A stretch of 64,000 bases of DNA from Enterobacter cloacae (GTDB lineage Bacteria > Pseudomonadota > Gammaproteobacteria > Enterobacterales > Enterobacteriaceae). Location: positions 310,001-374,000 of the forward strand of contig NZ_JAALCJ010000003.1 in NCBI RefSeq assembly GCF_011078175.1, written 5' to 3'. A program made the translations under genes and the position numbers. This document shows, in pieces, positions 1 through 8,248 of this stretch (positions are counted from its first letter, which is position 1; the number at the start of each line of letters is the position of its first letter). Under the pieces are notes generated by a model. That model saw only the letters and a program-made list of their open reading frames with translations. It made no database searches and was not told where the DNA came from.

Positions 1-413
1 AGTTGAAATGGGGATTAACGTCTCACAGTGTAGGGAGCGAGAGTATTTTCCCAACCATGAACTCGGACATTATTCTTGAGCACAAGCAACCTGCACAGCG
101 CATCATCATCGACACCAAATTCAATAACATTCTGACTAAAGGCTGGTATCGCGATCAGAGCTTGCGCAGCGGTTATATCTACCAGATGTATACCTATCTG
201 CGGACGCAGGAGAACCGGACAGACCCATTATCTCTCCGTTCAGCTGGATTATTACTTCATCCAGCCGTCGATGTCATGCTCTTCGAATTCGTTGAGGTAC
301 AGGGGCATAAAATCCACTTTGCCACCGTAGATTTAGCAGCAGATGCCGTCACAATGGCTCAGCAGTTATTGAAATTAGCGCGTGATTGCTGTGGGATAAC
401 TGACGTGAATTAA
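1..413 (+). CDS. mcrC: McrC, C-terminal part (5-methylcytosine restriction subunit), cut by window edge
   Basis: Only the last ~136 residues are in the window; the frame is open to the left edge. The visible part carries a PD-(D/E)XK-type nuclease core: MNSDIIL followed by RIIIDTKF, then GYIYQMYTYL, and a GLLLHP strand near the end. This is the layout of the C-terminal half of E. coli McrC. In the family McrC supplies the endonuclease that acts with the GTP-driven McrB translocase on DNA containing methylated or hydroxymethylated cytosine. mcrB would be expected just upstream, outside the window. A strong hairpin follows the stop, so this is the last gene of its operon. An adjacent SymE-like gene (7.5 kb) supports assignment to the immigration control locus. 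Fairly sure of the family; intactness of the gene cannot be judged. Confidence 0.85.
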   Translation, partial: LKWGLTSHSVGSESIFPTMNSDIILEHKQPAQRIIIDTKFNNILTKGWYRDQSLRSGYIYQMYTYLRTQENRTDPLSLRSAGLLLHPAVDVMLFEFVEVQGHKIHFATVDLAADAVTMAQQLLKLARDCCGITDVN

Positions 414-418
414 GTTCT

Positions 419-451
419 GAAATGGACGCCTGCATGACAGGCGCCCATTTC
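419..451. terminator. Hairpin between convergent mcrC and transporter pseudogene
   Basis: GAAATGG-ACGCCTG, loop CATGA, then CAGGCGC-CCATTTC: a 14-position stem with one A/C mismatch, six bases after the mcrC stop and ending just before the stop of the minus-strand gene. It can serve both converging genes. Confidence 0.6.
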
Positions 452-453
452 TC

Positions 454-1462
454 TTAGTTCGCCGGAGCCGGACGCTCCAGCCGCTCATCCTCTGCGCGGC
501 TATTTTCTACATGATGCCGACGCTCCGCCAGCAGCCGACAAATCTCTGCATGCTTCTCCTCGGTAAAGTTGAAGCGCGACATAAAGCCCATGCGGATCAG
601 CGACCCAATCGCCGGCAGCAGGCAAATCCCAAAGAACAGCCCCGCCAGCACGCCTTCACTCTGGATCTGCGCCTGCGGCACGTAGCCAATCAACGTCAGA
701 AACACGCCGATTAATCCGCCGCCCACCGCCACCGACATCTTGCCGGTAAAGGTCTGCCCGGAGAAGGTGATCGCCGCGCAGCGCTTGTGGGTGTGGTATT
801 CCGCGTACTCGATGGTATCGGCAATCATCGACGAGGTGAGGATGTTGGTCATCATCACAAACAGCGTGCTCAGGCCGAGCAGGATAAACAGCAGCGCCGT
901 GTGCTGATAACCCGTGAACCACATCACCACGCGCACCGCCACGTCCAGCCCGCAGAGGATCATAAACAGCTTCCGCTTCTGCATCCGCCGCGTCAGCATC
1001 GGGGCGACCAGGCACAGCACCGCCGCCACAATGCCCATCACGCCAATCGCCATTTGCAGGCTGCCGTCGCCCATATTGTTGATAAAGAAGTAGATATAAA
1101 GACCGCCCGCCACGTTATGGAACACGCAGAAAAAGAACGACAGCAGGACGATAAACAGCGGCTTGTTCTGGCGCAGGTTGTGGAAGGTGTCGCGGATGGT
1201 CACCTTTTCCGGGCTCGGCGGCACGCGCTCTTTGATCTGCATATACCCAAAATAATTCAAGTTGCATGAAGGCGGCGACGCAGCGAATCCCCGGGAGCGT
1301 ACATAAGTACGTGACTGGGGTGAGCGAGGAAGCCAACGCACAGGCAACTTGAAGTATGACGGGTATAAAGCCGTTGAGCATCAGCGGCAGGTACACCAGC
1401 ATCATCACCAGCGCCGCGATAAAGTAGCCTTTATCGTAGCCATTGTTATATGCCTGCCTGGT
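454..1462 (-). pseudogene. Broken MFS sugar transporter (GPH/MelB-like), 5'-truncated and MITE-interrupted
   Basis: From 1243 down to 454 the minus strand encodes about 270 residues of a glycoside-pentoside-hexuronide-type MFS permease (six or so hydrophobic segments, then a charged C-terminal tail). Upstream of the insertion the same protein continues as GYDKGYFIAALVMM then LPLMLNGF (about 1367-1445). Removing the 122-bp insert at 1244-1365 together with one of the flanking TA dinucleotides rejoins the frame exactly (NGF-MQIKERVPP). The N-terminal half expected for a ~460-residue member of the family is absent: the reading runs into a GC-rich hairpin at 1465-1484 and then the end of the GH5 gene. 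So two lesions are visible, a missing 5' half and the insertion. It presumably once imported the oligosaccharide processed by the neighbouring GH5 enzyme. A rescued product starting inside the insert is possible but unlikely to be a working permease. Confidence 0.75.
1244..1365. mobile_element. 122-bp MITE-like inverted-repeat element, TA target duplication
   Basis: The ends are imperfect inverted repeats: TACCC-(8 nt)-TTCAAGTTGC reading in from the left, and the same pattern on the other strand at the right, ending GGGTA. It is flanked on both sides by TA (1242-1243 and 1366-1367), and precise removal of the element plus one TA restores the transporter frame. No coding capacity is apparent. 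Similar 'TACCCGTCATACTTCAAGTTGC' repeats are, from memory, scattered through enterobacterial genomes; I do not assign a name. Non-autonomous element mobilised by an outside transposase is the likely nature. Confidence 0.75.
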
Positions 1463-1493
1463 TGCCCGGCGGTGGGCCGCCGGGTCGATATTA

Positions 1494-2582
1494 TTAGTCC
1501 TGCGCCTTCGGGGCGATCTTACGCAGCTGCTGCATCAGGGCGATTTCACGGCGCGAGAACGGAATGCCGTTCTCCTCGAACACGTCGTGGAACCAGAGGC
1601 GGCAGTAGTCCGTGGACTCCTTCATCACCACCGGCCACGGCAGCCACGTCTGGGTTTTACCGCGCACCAGCCCCCACTGGTACGGCGCGACCTTCGCCGC
1701 GTACATCAGCGGGAGCTGCTCTTCGATGGTGCTGCCCACGTGGCGCGCCAGCCATTCGGTGCAGAACAGTGGACGACCGAGCGTTTGCAGCTGCTGGATA
1801 ATCGCCGTCATGCGCCCGGTGTGGGTGTAGGCGTGAAAGCTCACTACGTCCGAGAGCGCCAGCGCGGTCTGGTCCAGCGGATGCCGGAAGAACGTCTCGC
1901 CCTCCTCTTCCGGCGGCAGACGCCAGGCGCAGACGGTGAGCGGCTGGGTCGGGTCTTCTTCACGCACCCACCGGAACGCCAGCTTCATCAGTTCATGGGC
2001 GCAGGTCTCCAGCTTCGCGTCGTACTGCACCTCCTGAGTGCCCGTCGCGAAAATGCCGCGGTTACCCGGCTCGTTGTAGAGATCCCACAGCAGCACGCGC
2101 TTGTCCGCGCGGAACTGGCAGACAACGTCGCGAATATAGCGCTCAATCTGCGGCCAGCAGTCGGGATCGCACACCTTATCCCGCCCCGGACTCGCCGCCG
2201 CCTGGCTGTTGTGCTTGCCCGGTACGGGCGGCTTTTGCGGGCCGAGGTACGGCTCATCGCCGGAGAAGCCGCAGTCGTCCATCAGGGTCAGCATGGTGCT
2301 GAACCCGTGACCGTCGGCAATCGTCAAAAAACGGTCAATACGCGCCATCAGCCCGTCGCGGTCATGCTCCCAGACGATAAACGGCAGGTTGATGCGCAGG
2401 GTGTTGTAGCCCGCGTCCGCCGCCCAGCCCAGTTCGCGGTCGATGGTCTCGGCATCGAAGGTCTCTTCCTGCCAGATATCGGTCCAGTTCACCGCCGTCG
2501 ACGGCAAATAGTTAAACCCGCACAGCCAGCCTTTTTGCTGATACCACGCCTGTGCCTGCTCCCTGCTCCACTGCTCTTTCAT
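1494..2582 (-). CDS. Glycoside hydrolase family 5-like (cellulase/mannanase-type) enzyme
   Basis: 362 residues, no signal peptide, so cytoplasmic. A (beta/alpha)8 glycosidase of the GH5/clan A type: LYNEPGN at 168-174 carries the acid/base Glu171 and CTEWLAR at 274-280 carries the nucleophile Glu276. The N-terminus (GFNYLPS) and the LRINLP segment at 62-67 are typical of this fold. It probably hydrolyses an imported beta-linked oligosaccharide. The exact substrate cannot be read from the sequence. It sits next to a broken MFS sugar transporter and is divergent from a LacI-type regulator (2768), which is the usual layout of a small sugar-inducible cluster. With the transporter dead the gene may have lost its substrate supply. 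Confidence 0.75.
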   Translation of the reverse strand: MKEQWSREQAQAWYQQKGWLCGFNYLPSTAVNWTDIWQEETFDAETIDRELGWAADAGYNTLRINLPFIVWEHDRDGLMARIDRFLTIADGHGFSTMLTLMDDCGFSGDEPYLGPQKPPVPGKHNSQAAASPGRDKVCDPDCWPQIERYIRDVVCQFRADKRVLLWDLYNEPGNRGIFATGTQEVQYDAKLETCAHELMKLAFRWVREEDPTQPLTVCAWRLPPEEEGETFFRHPLDQTALALSDVVSFHAYTHTGRMTAIIQQLQTLGRPLFCTEWLARHVGSTIEEQLPLMYAAKVAPYQWGLVRGKTQTWLPWPVVMKESTDYCRLWFHDVFEENGIPFSRREIALMQQLRKIAPKAQD

Positions 2583-2600
2583 TATGCATCCTCTTACTGA

Positions 2601-2623
2601 TAATATTTAGCTAATAAATATTA
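2601..2623. promoter_or_regulatory. Inverted repeat in the GH5/lacI divergent promoter region
   Basis: Arms TAATATTTA and TAAATATTA are a perfect 9-bp inverted repeat around a GCTAA spacer, about 19 bp upstream of the GH5 start. It is a candidate binding site for the divergent LacI-family regulator, although it lacks the central CG common in LacI-family operators. Confidence 0.4.
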
Positions 2624-2767
2624 GTTGCAGGATAAATGCGCAAACCACGGCACGCCGAAAAGCGACGGCCTTCACAAAGTTCACGCCGGCGCGAATAAGA
2701 AACGTGATCGACGGCGCGTAAGCGTGCGGTTAGGGTATGATGCGAATTCGCGAAAGGGAGAGGACGG

Positions 2768-3775
2768 ATGAAGCGAAAAACGAAAGTGACGATGAACGAT
2801 ATTGCGCGGGCGGCAGGGGTGTCGCAGGCGACGGTATCGCTGGTGCTTAACCAGTCCCGCAACATCAAGCTCAGCGACGACACCCGTCAGCGGGTGATTA
2901 ACGTGGCTACCGAGCTCGGCTACGACCGCCTCCCCGCCGTTCACGCCCCGCGCAACCAGGAAGAGATCGCCCTGCTGGTCAGCTCCATGCAGAGCTTCGA
3001 CCCGTTTATCGACGCCATCAGCCAGGCGCGGGAAGCGGCGTGGCGCAACGAGACCCTGCTCACCGTCTACGACTACGGCGACGACATCGAGCTGGCGCTG
3101 AACATCATCCGCCAGCTGGACAAGCGCAACTGTATCGGGATTATTCTTGCGTCTCCAGTCACGAACGTCGTCGATATGACGGCCTTCCAGGACTGCACCC
3201 GCATCCCGCTGGTGCTGCTCAACCAGCGCGACCCCGGCTCGCCGCTGCTGCCGTCGTTTATTCCGGACGACTACGCCAACGCTTTTCAGGTGACTAAACA
3301 TCTGATTGCCTGCGGTGCGACGCGCATTGCCCACATCACCGGGGAGAGCTGGATGGAGGCCTCCCGCCAGCGTCTGGCGGGCTACCAGGCGGCGCTGGAA
3401 CAGGCCGGACTCGCGTGTGACGACGGCCTGGTGCGTCAGACCAACTGGCAGTTCAGCGAGTCCTTTACCGCCACCACGTCCCTGCTGGAACTGGCCGAGC
3501 GCCCGGACGCTATCTTCTGCGCCAGCGACTGGCTGGCGATTGGCTGCTATCAGGCGCTGGCGGTGAACGGCGTGCGCATTCCGCAGGACATGCTGCTGGC
3601 GGGCTACGATGACCAGAAGATCTCCGAGCAGCTCACCCCGCCGCTGACCAGTATCCAGCTGCCCTACAGCGAGCTGGGACGGCTGGCGGTGGAGTACCTG
3701 TGCAATCAGGAAGATGCCGCCACGCACGTGACGCTGGCGGGCAGGCTGAAGGTGCGCGCCTCAAGCCTCGTCTGA
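2768..3775 (+). CDS. LacI-family transcriptional regulator
   Basis: 335 residues. N-terminal helix-turn-helix and hinge helix: [20 protein letters not shown] at about 7-26, then a periplasmic-binding-protein-like sugar-sensing domain from about 65 ([16 protein letters not shown]) to the end. ATG follows GGGAGAGGACGG, a good ribosome binding site. It is divergent from the GH5/transporter genes and so likely their repressor. The last 15 bp overlap the end of the convergent fosA. Family assignment is firm; ligand unknown. Confidence 0.85.
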   Translation: MKRKTKVTMNDIARAAGVSQATVSLVLNQSRNIKLSDDTRQRVINVATELGYDRLPAVHAPRNQEEIALLVSSMQSFDPFIDAISQAREAAWRNETLLTVYDYGDDIELALNIIRQLDKRNCIGIILASPVTNVVDMTAFQDCTRIPLVLLNQRDPGSPLLPSFIPDDYANAFQVTKHLIACGATRIAHITGESWMEASRQRLAGYQAALEQAGLACDDGLVRQTNWQFSESFTATTSLLELAERPDAIFCASDWLAIGCYQALAVNGVRIPQDMLLAGYDDQKISEQLTPPLTSIQLPYSELGRLAVEYLCNQEDAATHVTLAGRLKVRASSLV

Positions 3776-4186
3776 GGTAAACACCATGCCCGCATAGGGC
3801 TTCTCGCGACACGCCGCCAGCCGCGCGGCGAGGCTGCCCACGTGCAGCTCCAGCTTGTGCCCGTCCGGGTCGAGAAAATAGAACGACGCCCCCTCGCTTT
3901 TGTTCTGCTTCCAGACGGTGACGCCCGCCTGCTCAAGCCTGTGCGAGAACGGTTCAAAATCCGCCTCCGCGACGGTAAACGCGTAGTGGGTGTAGTCGCT
4001 CTCCTGCGGCGGCACATACTGGCGCGCCTCGTCGTACGACAGGCAGACCCACAGATCGCCGCAGGTGAGATAGGCCCCGGTATTCCAGCGGGCGTGCAGG
4101 GTCAGCCCCAGCAGCTCGTGCCAGAAGGTGACGCTTTTTTGCAGGTCGCTGACCGCAAGGGTCAGGTGGTTGAGTGATTGCAGCAT
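3761..4186 (-). CDS. fosA: FosA-type fosfomycin glutathione transferase
   Basis: 141 residues with the start at MLQSLNHL; upstream in-frame residues do not resemble the family. It is a vicinal-oxygen-chelate (glyoxalase-fold) metalloenzyme. The metal-binding and fold motifs are visible: LNHLTLAV at 5-12 (His7), DYTHYAF near 64-70 (His67) and [14 protein letters not shown] near 104-117 with the metal-binding Glu. FosA adds glutathione to C1 of fosfomycin, inactivating it, with Mn2+ and K+. The sequence is very like the chromosomal FosA of Klebsiella/Enterobacter as I remember it, and there is no mobile element next to it, so this looks like a resident gene. The product acts in the cytoplasm. 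Confidence 0.92.
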   Translation of the reverse strand: MLQSLNHLTLAVSDLQKSVTFWHELLGLTLHARWNTGAYLTCGDLWVCLSYDEARQYVPPQESDYTHYAFTVAEADFEPFSHRLEQAGVTVWKQNKSEGASFYFLDPDGHKLELHVGSLAARLAACREKPYAGMVFTSDEA

Positions 4187-4231
4187 GACGTGCCCTTTTG
4201 TTTTTCGCGCCGGACGTGATACGGTAAAGAG

Positions 4232-4285
4232 ATGAACATAAACCACGCCGTGCTCACCGTAAACCGCTGGTGGCTGCCTTCTTAA
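4232..4285 (+). CDS. Trp leader peptide of an attenuator (17 aa, tandem Trp codons)
   Basis: ATG at 4232 opens a 17-codon frame, [17 protein letters not shown], ending TAA at 4285. It is preceded by AAAGAG at 4226-4231. Two adjacent Trp codons (4268-4273) lie four codons before the stop, as in classical trp leaders. Three overlapping pairings follow: segment 1 (about 4272-4280, GGCTGCCTT) with segment 2 (4285-4293); segment 2 with segment 3 (4320-4326, AGCCGCC); and segment 3 with segment 4 (4331-4337). Inference: a ribosome stalled at the Trp codons masks segment 1, lets 2:3 form and allows read-through into the TrpRS gene at 4386; fast translation lets the 3:4 terminator form. Confidence 0.8.
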   Translation: MNINHAVLTVNRWWLPS

Positions 4286-4319
4286 AGGCGGCTCGGAGTT
4301 GTTTTCCCCATTTTCAGAT

Positions 4320-4341
4320 AGCCGCCGAAAGGCGGCTTTCT
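4320..4341 (+). terminator. Intrinsic terminator of the Trp attenuator (3:4 hairpin)
   Basis: AGCCGCC, tetraloop GAAA, GGCGGCT followed by TTCTC. Segment 3 (4320-4326) can alternatively pair with AGGCGGCT at 4286-4293, which is the antiterminator. The U-tract is short and interrupted, so termination may be partial. Confidence 0.7.
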
Positions 4342-4385
4342 CACATCTAAGACCCCTTTCGGCAACTGCACATTAAGGAGTCTTT

Positions 4386-5390
4386 ATGAACGCACCAACT
4401 ATCCTCACCGGCGACCGCCCAACTGGCCCGTTGCACCTCGGCCACTTCGTCGGCTCGCTGCGCCAGCGCGTGGCGCTCCAGCAGACGCACAACCAGTTTG
4501 TGCTGATTGCCGACCTCCAGGGGCTGACCGACAACGGCAGCAACCCGCAAAAAATTCGCGACAACATTCCCGAAGTGCTGGCCGACTACCTCGCCGCCGG
4601 CATCGACCCGAACCTGACCACCATCTGCCTGCAATCCGCCCTGCCCGCCCTCGCCGAGCTGACGATGCTGTATATGAACATCGTCACCGTCGCCCGCGTG
4701 GAGCGTAACCCGACGGTGAAAAACGAGATTGCGCAGAAGGGCTTCGCCCGCTCGCTGCCGGTCGGGTTTATGGCCTACCCCATCAGCCAGGCGGCGGACA
4801 TCACCGCGTTTAAGGCCGAGTGCGTGCCCGTCGGCGACGACCAGCTGCCTATGATTGAGCAGACCAACGAGATTGTGCACAAGATGAACAGCCTGCTGCC
4901 CGCTCCGGTGCTGCGCCACTGCAAGGCGATGCTGAGCGACACCAGCCGCCTGCCCGGCATCGACGGCAGCGCCAAGATGTCGAAATCGCTGGGCAACACG
5001 CTGCACCTTTCGGCCAGCGAAGAGACGATTCACCGCGCGGTCAGCGCCATGTACACCGACCCGAACCATCTGAAGGTGAGCGATCCGGGGCGGACTGAGG
5101 GGAACGTGGTGTTTACCTACCTCGACGCGTTTCATCCGGACAAGGAGAAAGTGGCGGCGATGAAGGCGCATTATCAGGCGGGCGGACTGGGTGACCGGGC
5201 GTGCAAGAACGAGCTGGAGGGGTGTTTGCAGGAGCTGATTGCGCCGATGCGGGAGCGCAGGGCGATGTATATGCGTGACAGGGGCGAGCTGATGGCGATG
5301 CTGAAGCGCGGGACGGAACGGGCGCAGGGGGTGACGCAAGAGACGTTGAGGGAGGTGAAGGTTGGGCTGGGGGTGCCGGTGTTTAGTTAA
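4386..5390 (+). CDS. trpS: Second, divergent tryptophanyl-tRNA synthetase (TrpRS-II type)
   Basis: 334 residues, class I aminoacyl-tRNA synthetase. The HIGH-equivalent signature is PLHLGHFVGSL at about 15-25 and the KMSKS loop KMSKSLG at about 198-204. The N-terminus (ILTGDRPTGPLHLGH) and the middle differ clearly from the housekeeping enterobacterial TrpS (FSGAQPSGELTIGNYMGAL), which should be elsewhere in the genome. It charges tRNA-Trp in the cytoplasm. ATG lies just after AAGGAGTC, a strong ribosome binding site, and about 100 bp after a Trp-rich leader peptide and attenuator, so expression is probably induced when charged tRNA-Trp is scarce. Divergent second TrpRS genes in other bacteria confer resistance to Trp-analogue antibiotics such as indolmycin; that role here is inference. 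Confidence 0.87.
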   Translation: MNAPTILTGDRPTGPLHLGHFVGSLRQRVALQQTHNQFVLIADLQGLTDNGSNPQKIRDNIPEVLADYLAAGIDPNLTTICLQSALPALAELTMLYMNIVTVARVERNPTVKNEIAQKGFARSLPVGFMAYPISQAADITAFKAECVPVGDDQLPMIEQTNEIVHKMNSLLPAPVLRHCKAMLSDTSRLPGIDGSAKMSKSLGNTLHLSASEETIHRAVSAMYTDPNHLKVSDPGRTEGNVVFTYLDAFHPDKEKVAAMKAHYQAGGLGDRACKNELEGCLQELIAPMRERRAMYMRDRGELMAMLKRGTERAQGVTQETLREVKVGLGVPVFS

Positions 5391-5567
5391 AGTCGATATA
5401 GCGGTGGAGTGCGGGAGATTAGCATGAAGCCGCTAACTTGATAATTACGGAACTCAGCGAGGCGCAATAAATTCTGAAATGCATTATTAGCCGATGTCGT
5501 TTGTGATTCTTTTGAGAGCGCTATATTCATAGACTCTTTATATTTTTCGAACGTCGTAGCAAATGTT

Positions 5568-5909
5568 ATGAGCAAGTTTATTATTTACATGCTGAATATA
5601 TTATTTTGTGGTTATGTACTGGCGACATGCCTCATTTCTTTGGTTAGTTTTGATAACTGGGAGGACCGTACAATCGCAATAACAATCATATTAGGAAGTG
5701 CACAGCTTATTGCGACATTACTTAATCGGGTACTGCCTCATAAGTTACATATTTTAGAGGGGATAGCTGAACTGGTAGAGGGTCCGCTATTAGTGATTGG
5801 AGCAATTGTGTGTCTGCATGTGTTAGAACCCTGGCCGATGAAGATTATTGGGATGTTTGCGTGGGTTGTTTTTATGATGTTTAGGCCATCATTGACGAAA
5901 AGAGATTAG
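5568..5909 (+). CDS. Small membrane protein, unknown function
   Basis: 113 residues, strongly hydrophobic, about three to four membrane segments: 3-25, 37-53, 72-88 and 92-106. No motif recognised. Base composition is AT-rich compared with trpS next to it. The start lacks a clear Shine-Dalgarno sequence. It lies between trpS and an Hcp gene on the opposite strand; nothing links it to either. Probably real because of its regular transmembrane pattern, but unassigned. Confidence 0.5.
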   Translation: MSKFIIYMLNILFCGYVLATCLISLVSFDNWEDRTIAITIILGSAQLIATLLNRVLPHKLHILEGIAELVEGPLLVIGAIVCLHVLEPWPMKIIGMFAWVVFMMFRPSLTKRD

Positions 5910-5964
5910 TAATGATAATCCCTGCCCGCGCATACGAAACGCTGGCGGGCAAGTTTATATAACG

Positions 5965-6462
5965 TTATGCAGCAGTGCCAGAGGTTGGGCGTTCATTCCA
6001 CGCATCGTGTGCTAACAAGTTACCGTCCTTGTACAAATGGGTAATCTTCTCATAATTAAACGCCACTTCCTCCATATGCCCCGTCCCCGGACAGCCTCGG
6101 GTGTCGTACATGACTGGACTCACAGAAATGACCTTAACGTTCTCGAGCGTGATTCGGTAATACTCCTCCTCCTGCCCGGAATAGTTAATATGGTAAAACC
6201 TGAATTCAGCCGTTTTAAGCGTCTGACCCGTCGCTGCCGCTTTGAACAGATAGGGCGAAGAGCTGTCCAGCTCCTTGGTAAACTGAAACGGCGAATGTTG
6301 GCGAGTGCCGGTGACCTTTCCCGTTGCCGAGTCGGTTGGCAGGCTGAGGTTATGTTGTAATCCTCTTAACTCAATACTGCCTTCCCTATGTGCAACGTCA
6401 CAGGAACCGCAAATCATTGTGCCGCCGTCATTGGTTAAAAAAAGATGTACAGGTACGGCCAT
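5965..6462 (-). CDS. hcp: Hcp-family type VI secretion tube protein (orphan, module 1)
   Basis: 165 residues of the Hcp family: N-terminal VPVHLFLTNDGG, the GSIELRG strand near 28-34, GKVTGTRQHSPF and the C-terminal YYRITLENVKV near 99-109. Hcp forms the hexameric rings of the T6SS tube, and effectors can ride inside the ring. No other T6SS structural gene (tss, vgrG, clpV) is in the window, so this is an orphan copy. It is the last gene of a minus-strand trio: STM2901-like protein > DUF1493 protein > Hcp. A second orphan Hcp at 48.7 kb closes a trio of the same order. It ends in a short extension (RPTSGTAA) after the Hcp core. Confidence 0.88.
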   Translation of the reverse strand: MAVPVHLFLTNDGGTMICGSCDVAHREGSIELRGLQHNLSLPTDSATGKVTGTRQHSPFQFTKELDSSSPYLFKAAATGQTLKTAEFRFYHINYSGQEEEYYRITLENVKVISVSPVMYDTRGCPGTGHMEEVAFNYEKITHLYKDGNLLAHDAWNERPTSGTAA

Positions 6463-6480
6463 TCTATTGCTCCTTGCATT

Positions 6481-6807
6481 TTAGTCGTATAACCATTTGC
6501 CCGCTTTTGCGGATTCGATAAGCATTCCGATGGTGAAATCTGGAACAGGTATAGGCTCGGTTTTTTTGAAAATATTCCAAGTAAAAGGAATATTTGGAAA
6601 ATAAGTTTCAATGTTAAAATTTCCTCTTTCGACATTGAAGATTTTAAAAAAATCATTCATGAGATCTTCTGCTTCTAGCTCATCTATATTGAGATCAGTG
6701 TCAAGATCTGTTTCTGGAGTCAACAATACTTTCTTATAATTAAACAGATACTTACCTGCATAAGGCCGCACATGCGCGTACACTCTCTGTTCAATATTGT
6801 CTACCAT
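6481..6807 (-). CDS. DUF1493-like small acidic protein (possible immunity partner)
   Basis: 108 residues, acidic, no membrane segment. The pattern (LTPETDLDTDLNIDELEAED then FFKIFNVE) matches my memory of the DUF1493 family of enterobacterial T6SS/phage-related regions. The first half looks like a degenerate acyl-carrier-protein-like fold, though no phosphopantetheine Ser is evident. The gene overlaps the end of the upstream STM2901-like gene by 7 bp and is followed by hcp after 18 bp, so the three are co-translated. By position it is the candidate immunity protein or chaperone. Function not established. Confidence 0.65.
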   Translation of the reverse strand: MVDNIEQRVYAHVRPYAGKYLFNYKKVLLTPETDLDTDLNIDELEAEDLMNDFFKIFNVERGNFNIETYFPNIPFTWNIFKKTEPIPVPDFTIGMLIESAKAGKWLYD

Positions 6808-7265
6808 AATTTATCTTTTTCCTTCGCAATCGTATTGTAGTCACGAATGGTTCGATAAGTAATCGCTGAAAGATCAGCTCCGAGAATGACCACTCCAAGC
6901 AATGGAATTGAACGTCCAACAAACGGTGCAATGTTACGAACCATAACTTTGTTCGCTGTCCATGGAGTATATCCACCTACCCATGTTGGTAAAGATATAC
7001 CAAAAGGAAACTTAGTTTTCCTGAAAATTGCACGAGCCCCCTTAGAGGCGTAGGATGTACCTTTAGTGGCATTCGCAAATTTCCCACGAGTACCAAGGTT
7101 ATTTCTACCGGCAACTATTGCAACTATAGCACCAAAATCAGCGCCCCCAATACCAAATTGACTTGCAGTGTTTTCACAAAAAATCATAAAAATAAGTTCG
7201 GCCGCAGTTAAATTTGACTTGCCAGAATAGAAATATGTTCCATTTAACTCTTCTGTTGTATCCAT
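6801..7265 (-). CDS. STM2901-like protein with glycine-rich hydrophobic segments (possible T6SS effector)
   Basis: 154 residues. Two hydrophobic stretches are visible: about 44-53 (FGAIVAIVAG) and about 118-134 (SIPLLGVVILGADLSAI), with a Gly/Ser/Ala-rich centre. The N-terminal ELIFMIFCENTASQFGI is shared, as I recall, with the STM2901 family found next to Hcp and DUF1493 genes. First gene of the Hcp trio, overlapping the next gene by 7 bp. An effector that inserts in membranes and is carried by the co-encoded Hcp is a plausible role but is inferred only from gene order and hydrophobicity. Confidence 0.6.
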   Translation of the reverse strand: MDTTEELNGTYFYSGKSNLTAAELIFMIFCENTASQFGIGGADFGAIVAIVAGRNNLGTRGKFANATKGTSYASKGARAIFRKTKFPFGISLPTWVGGYTPWTANKVMVRNIAPFVGRSIPLLGVVILGADLSAITYRTIRDYNTIAKEKDKLW

Positions 7266-7442
7266 AGTTCATTCCATTGAGTTTTTCCAGAAAGAATCAT
7301 AAATGCTGGATAATAATAAATTTGAGATCTACAACATACTTCTGAAAAATGTTCTTATATAAACATGATGATAAAAATACAGATGTAACATTCAGTTCAA
7401 CAATGTTTAAAAAAACATATTACTTCTTCAACTAATATAAAA

Positions 7443-7465
7443 GCCCCCGATTCATGATCGAGGGC
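7443..7465 (-). terminator. Terminator after the SymE-like gene
   Basis: On the minus strand GCCCTCGAT, loop CATGA, ATCGGGGGC followed by TTTTAT. One A/C mismatch in the stem. It starts 15 bp after the stop of the symE-like gene. The 7266-7442 stretch beyond it is AT-rich and probably holds the promoter of the Hcp trio. Confidence 0.65.
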
Positions 7466-7479
7466 ATTCCAATGTGAAA

Positions 7480-7947
7480 TTATTTTTCCTGCCCTATATT
7501 GCGCTTAACTACCGGGATATCTCCAGTATCATTCAGCGCTCCCGGAAACGTCTTCAGCCACTGCGCGACTTTCTGTTTATTGATATTCACCACACTCATA
7601 CCTTCCAGACATCCCCATAATTCTCTTGTATGCTGTGGCGTAATCACGATGCAGTCTTTCATGGCGCGGATTTTCACCGGCATGCCGTTGATAAAGCCCG
7701 CGCGGGTTAACCAGTCACCGCCCAGGAGAAGATATTTCATGTCTATGCGCGCATAGAGTTCGCAGCAGGCGGCACTGTCCTGCGGCGTTTCCGCGCGCGG
7801 ATGAATTGGTGCTGCGTTGGGCTGGTTGCCGTGCAGACGGCGGGCGCTGTTTTTGCGTACCAGCTCGCGGTTTTCAATCATGCCGGTGAAAGCGTCTGAT
7901 TCTGTTTTGCAAACAGTAAACTCTGGCTTAAAATTCGTCGCAGCCAT
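7480..7947 (-). CDS. symE: SymE-like type I toxin/RNA-associated protein
   Basis: 155 residues, starting at ATG 7947 with AGGGAG at ideal spacing; an in-frame TTG two codons earlier is less likely. The SymE domain (AbrB-like fold) is seen as MKYLLLGGDWLTRAGFINGM at about 70-89, followed by VKIRAMKDCIVITPQ. E. coli SymE has the same WLxxAGF...V.VxVM.GCIVLT pattern. In E. coli, SymE is SOS-induced, acts on RNA or nucleoid structure, and is silenced by the antisense RNA SymR. The N-terminal ~65 residues here are longer than in E. coli SymE. No clean LexA box or recognisable SymR promoter was found in 7954-8248. Its closeness to mcrC matches the E. coli immigration control region. Confidence 0.75.
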   Translation of the reverse strand: MAATNFKPEFTVCKTESDAFTGMIENRELVRKNSARRLHGNQPNAAPIHPRAETPQDSAACCELYARIDMKYLLLGGDWLTRAGFINGMPVKIRAMKDCIVITPQHTRELWGCLEGMSVVNINKQKVAQWLKTFPGALNDTGDIPVVKRNIGQEK

Positions 7948-8248
7948 TTTCAACTCCCTTATAGTTGGTTGTGGTTAGCGGTATGGGGGTGTTGCAGCAC
8001 CTTCATATCGCGAATTCTCTCTTTAAATATTCTTTGATACTTCCTTTGCCGTTCGGCGTAATTTCTGGTGCTCATTATACAGGGCTGAATATAAATACAG
8101 CGGTTTGGTGTGGGGTAAATTTAGAATTTGCGAGGGGGATTCAGGAAATAGTTGAGTGTGCAGTAATGTCATGTTTTTGTTGATTACGTGTTGATTGGTT
8201 TGGGTTTTGCGAGCATCATCGCAATTATTTACTTTCTTCCGTAACGCG

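Noticed and set aside
5387-5575. 62-codon minus-strand frame between trpS and the small membrane protein
   Set aside because: TTG start, no ribosome binding site, overlaps the start of the opposite gene, no recognisable feature.
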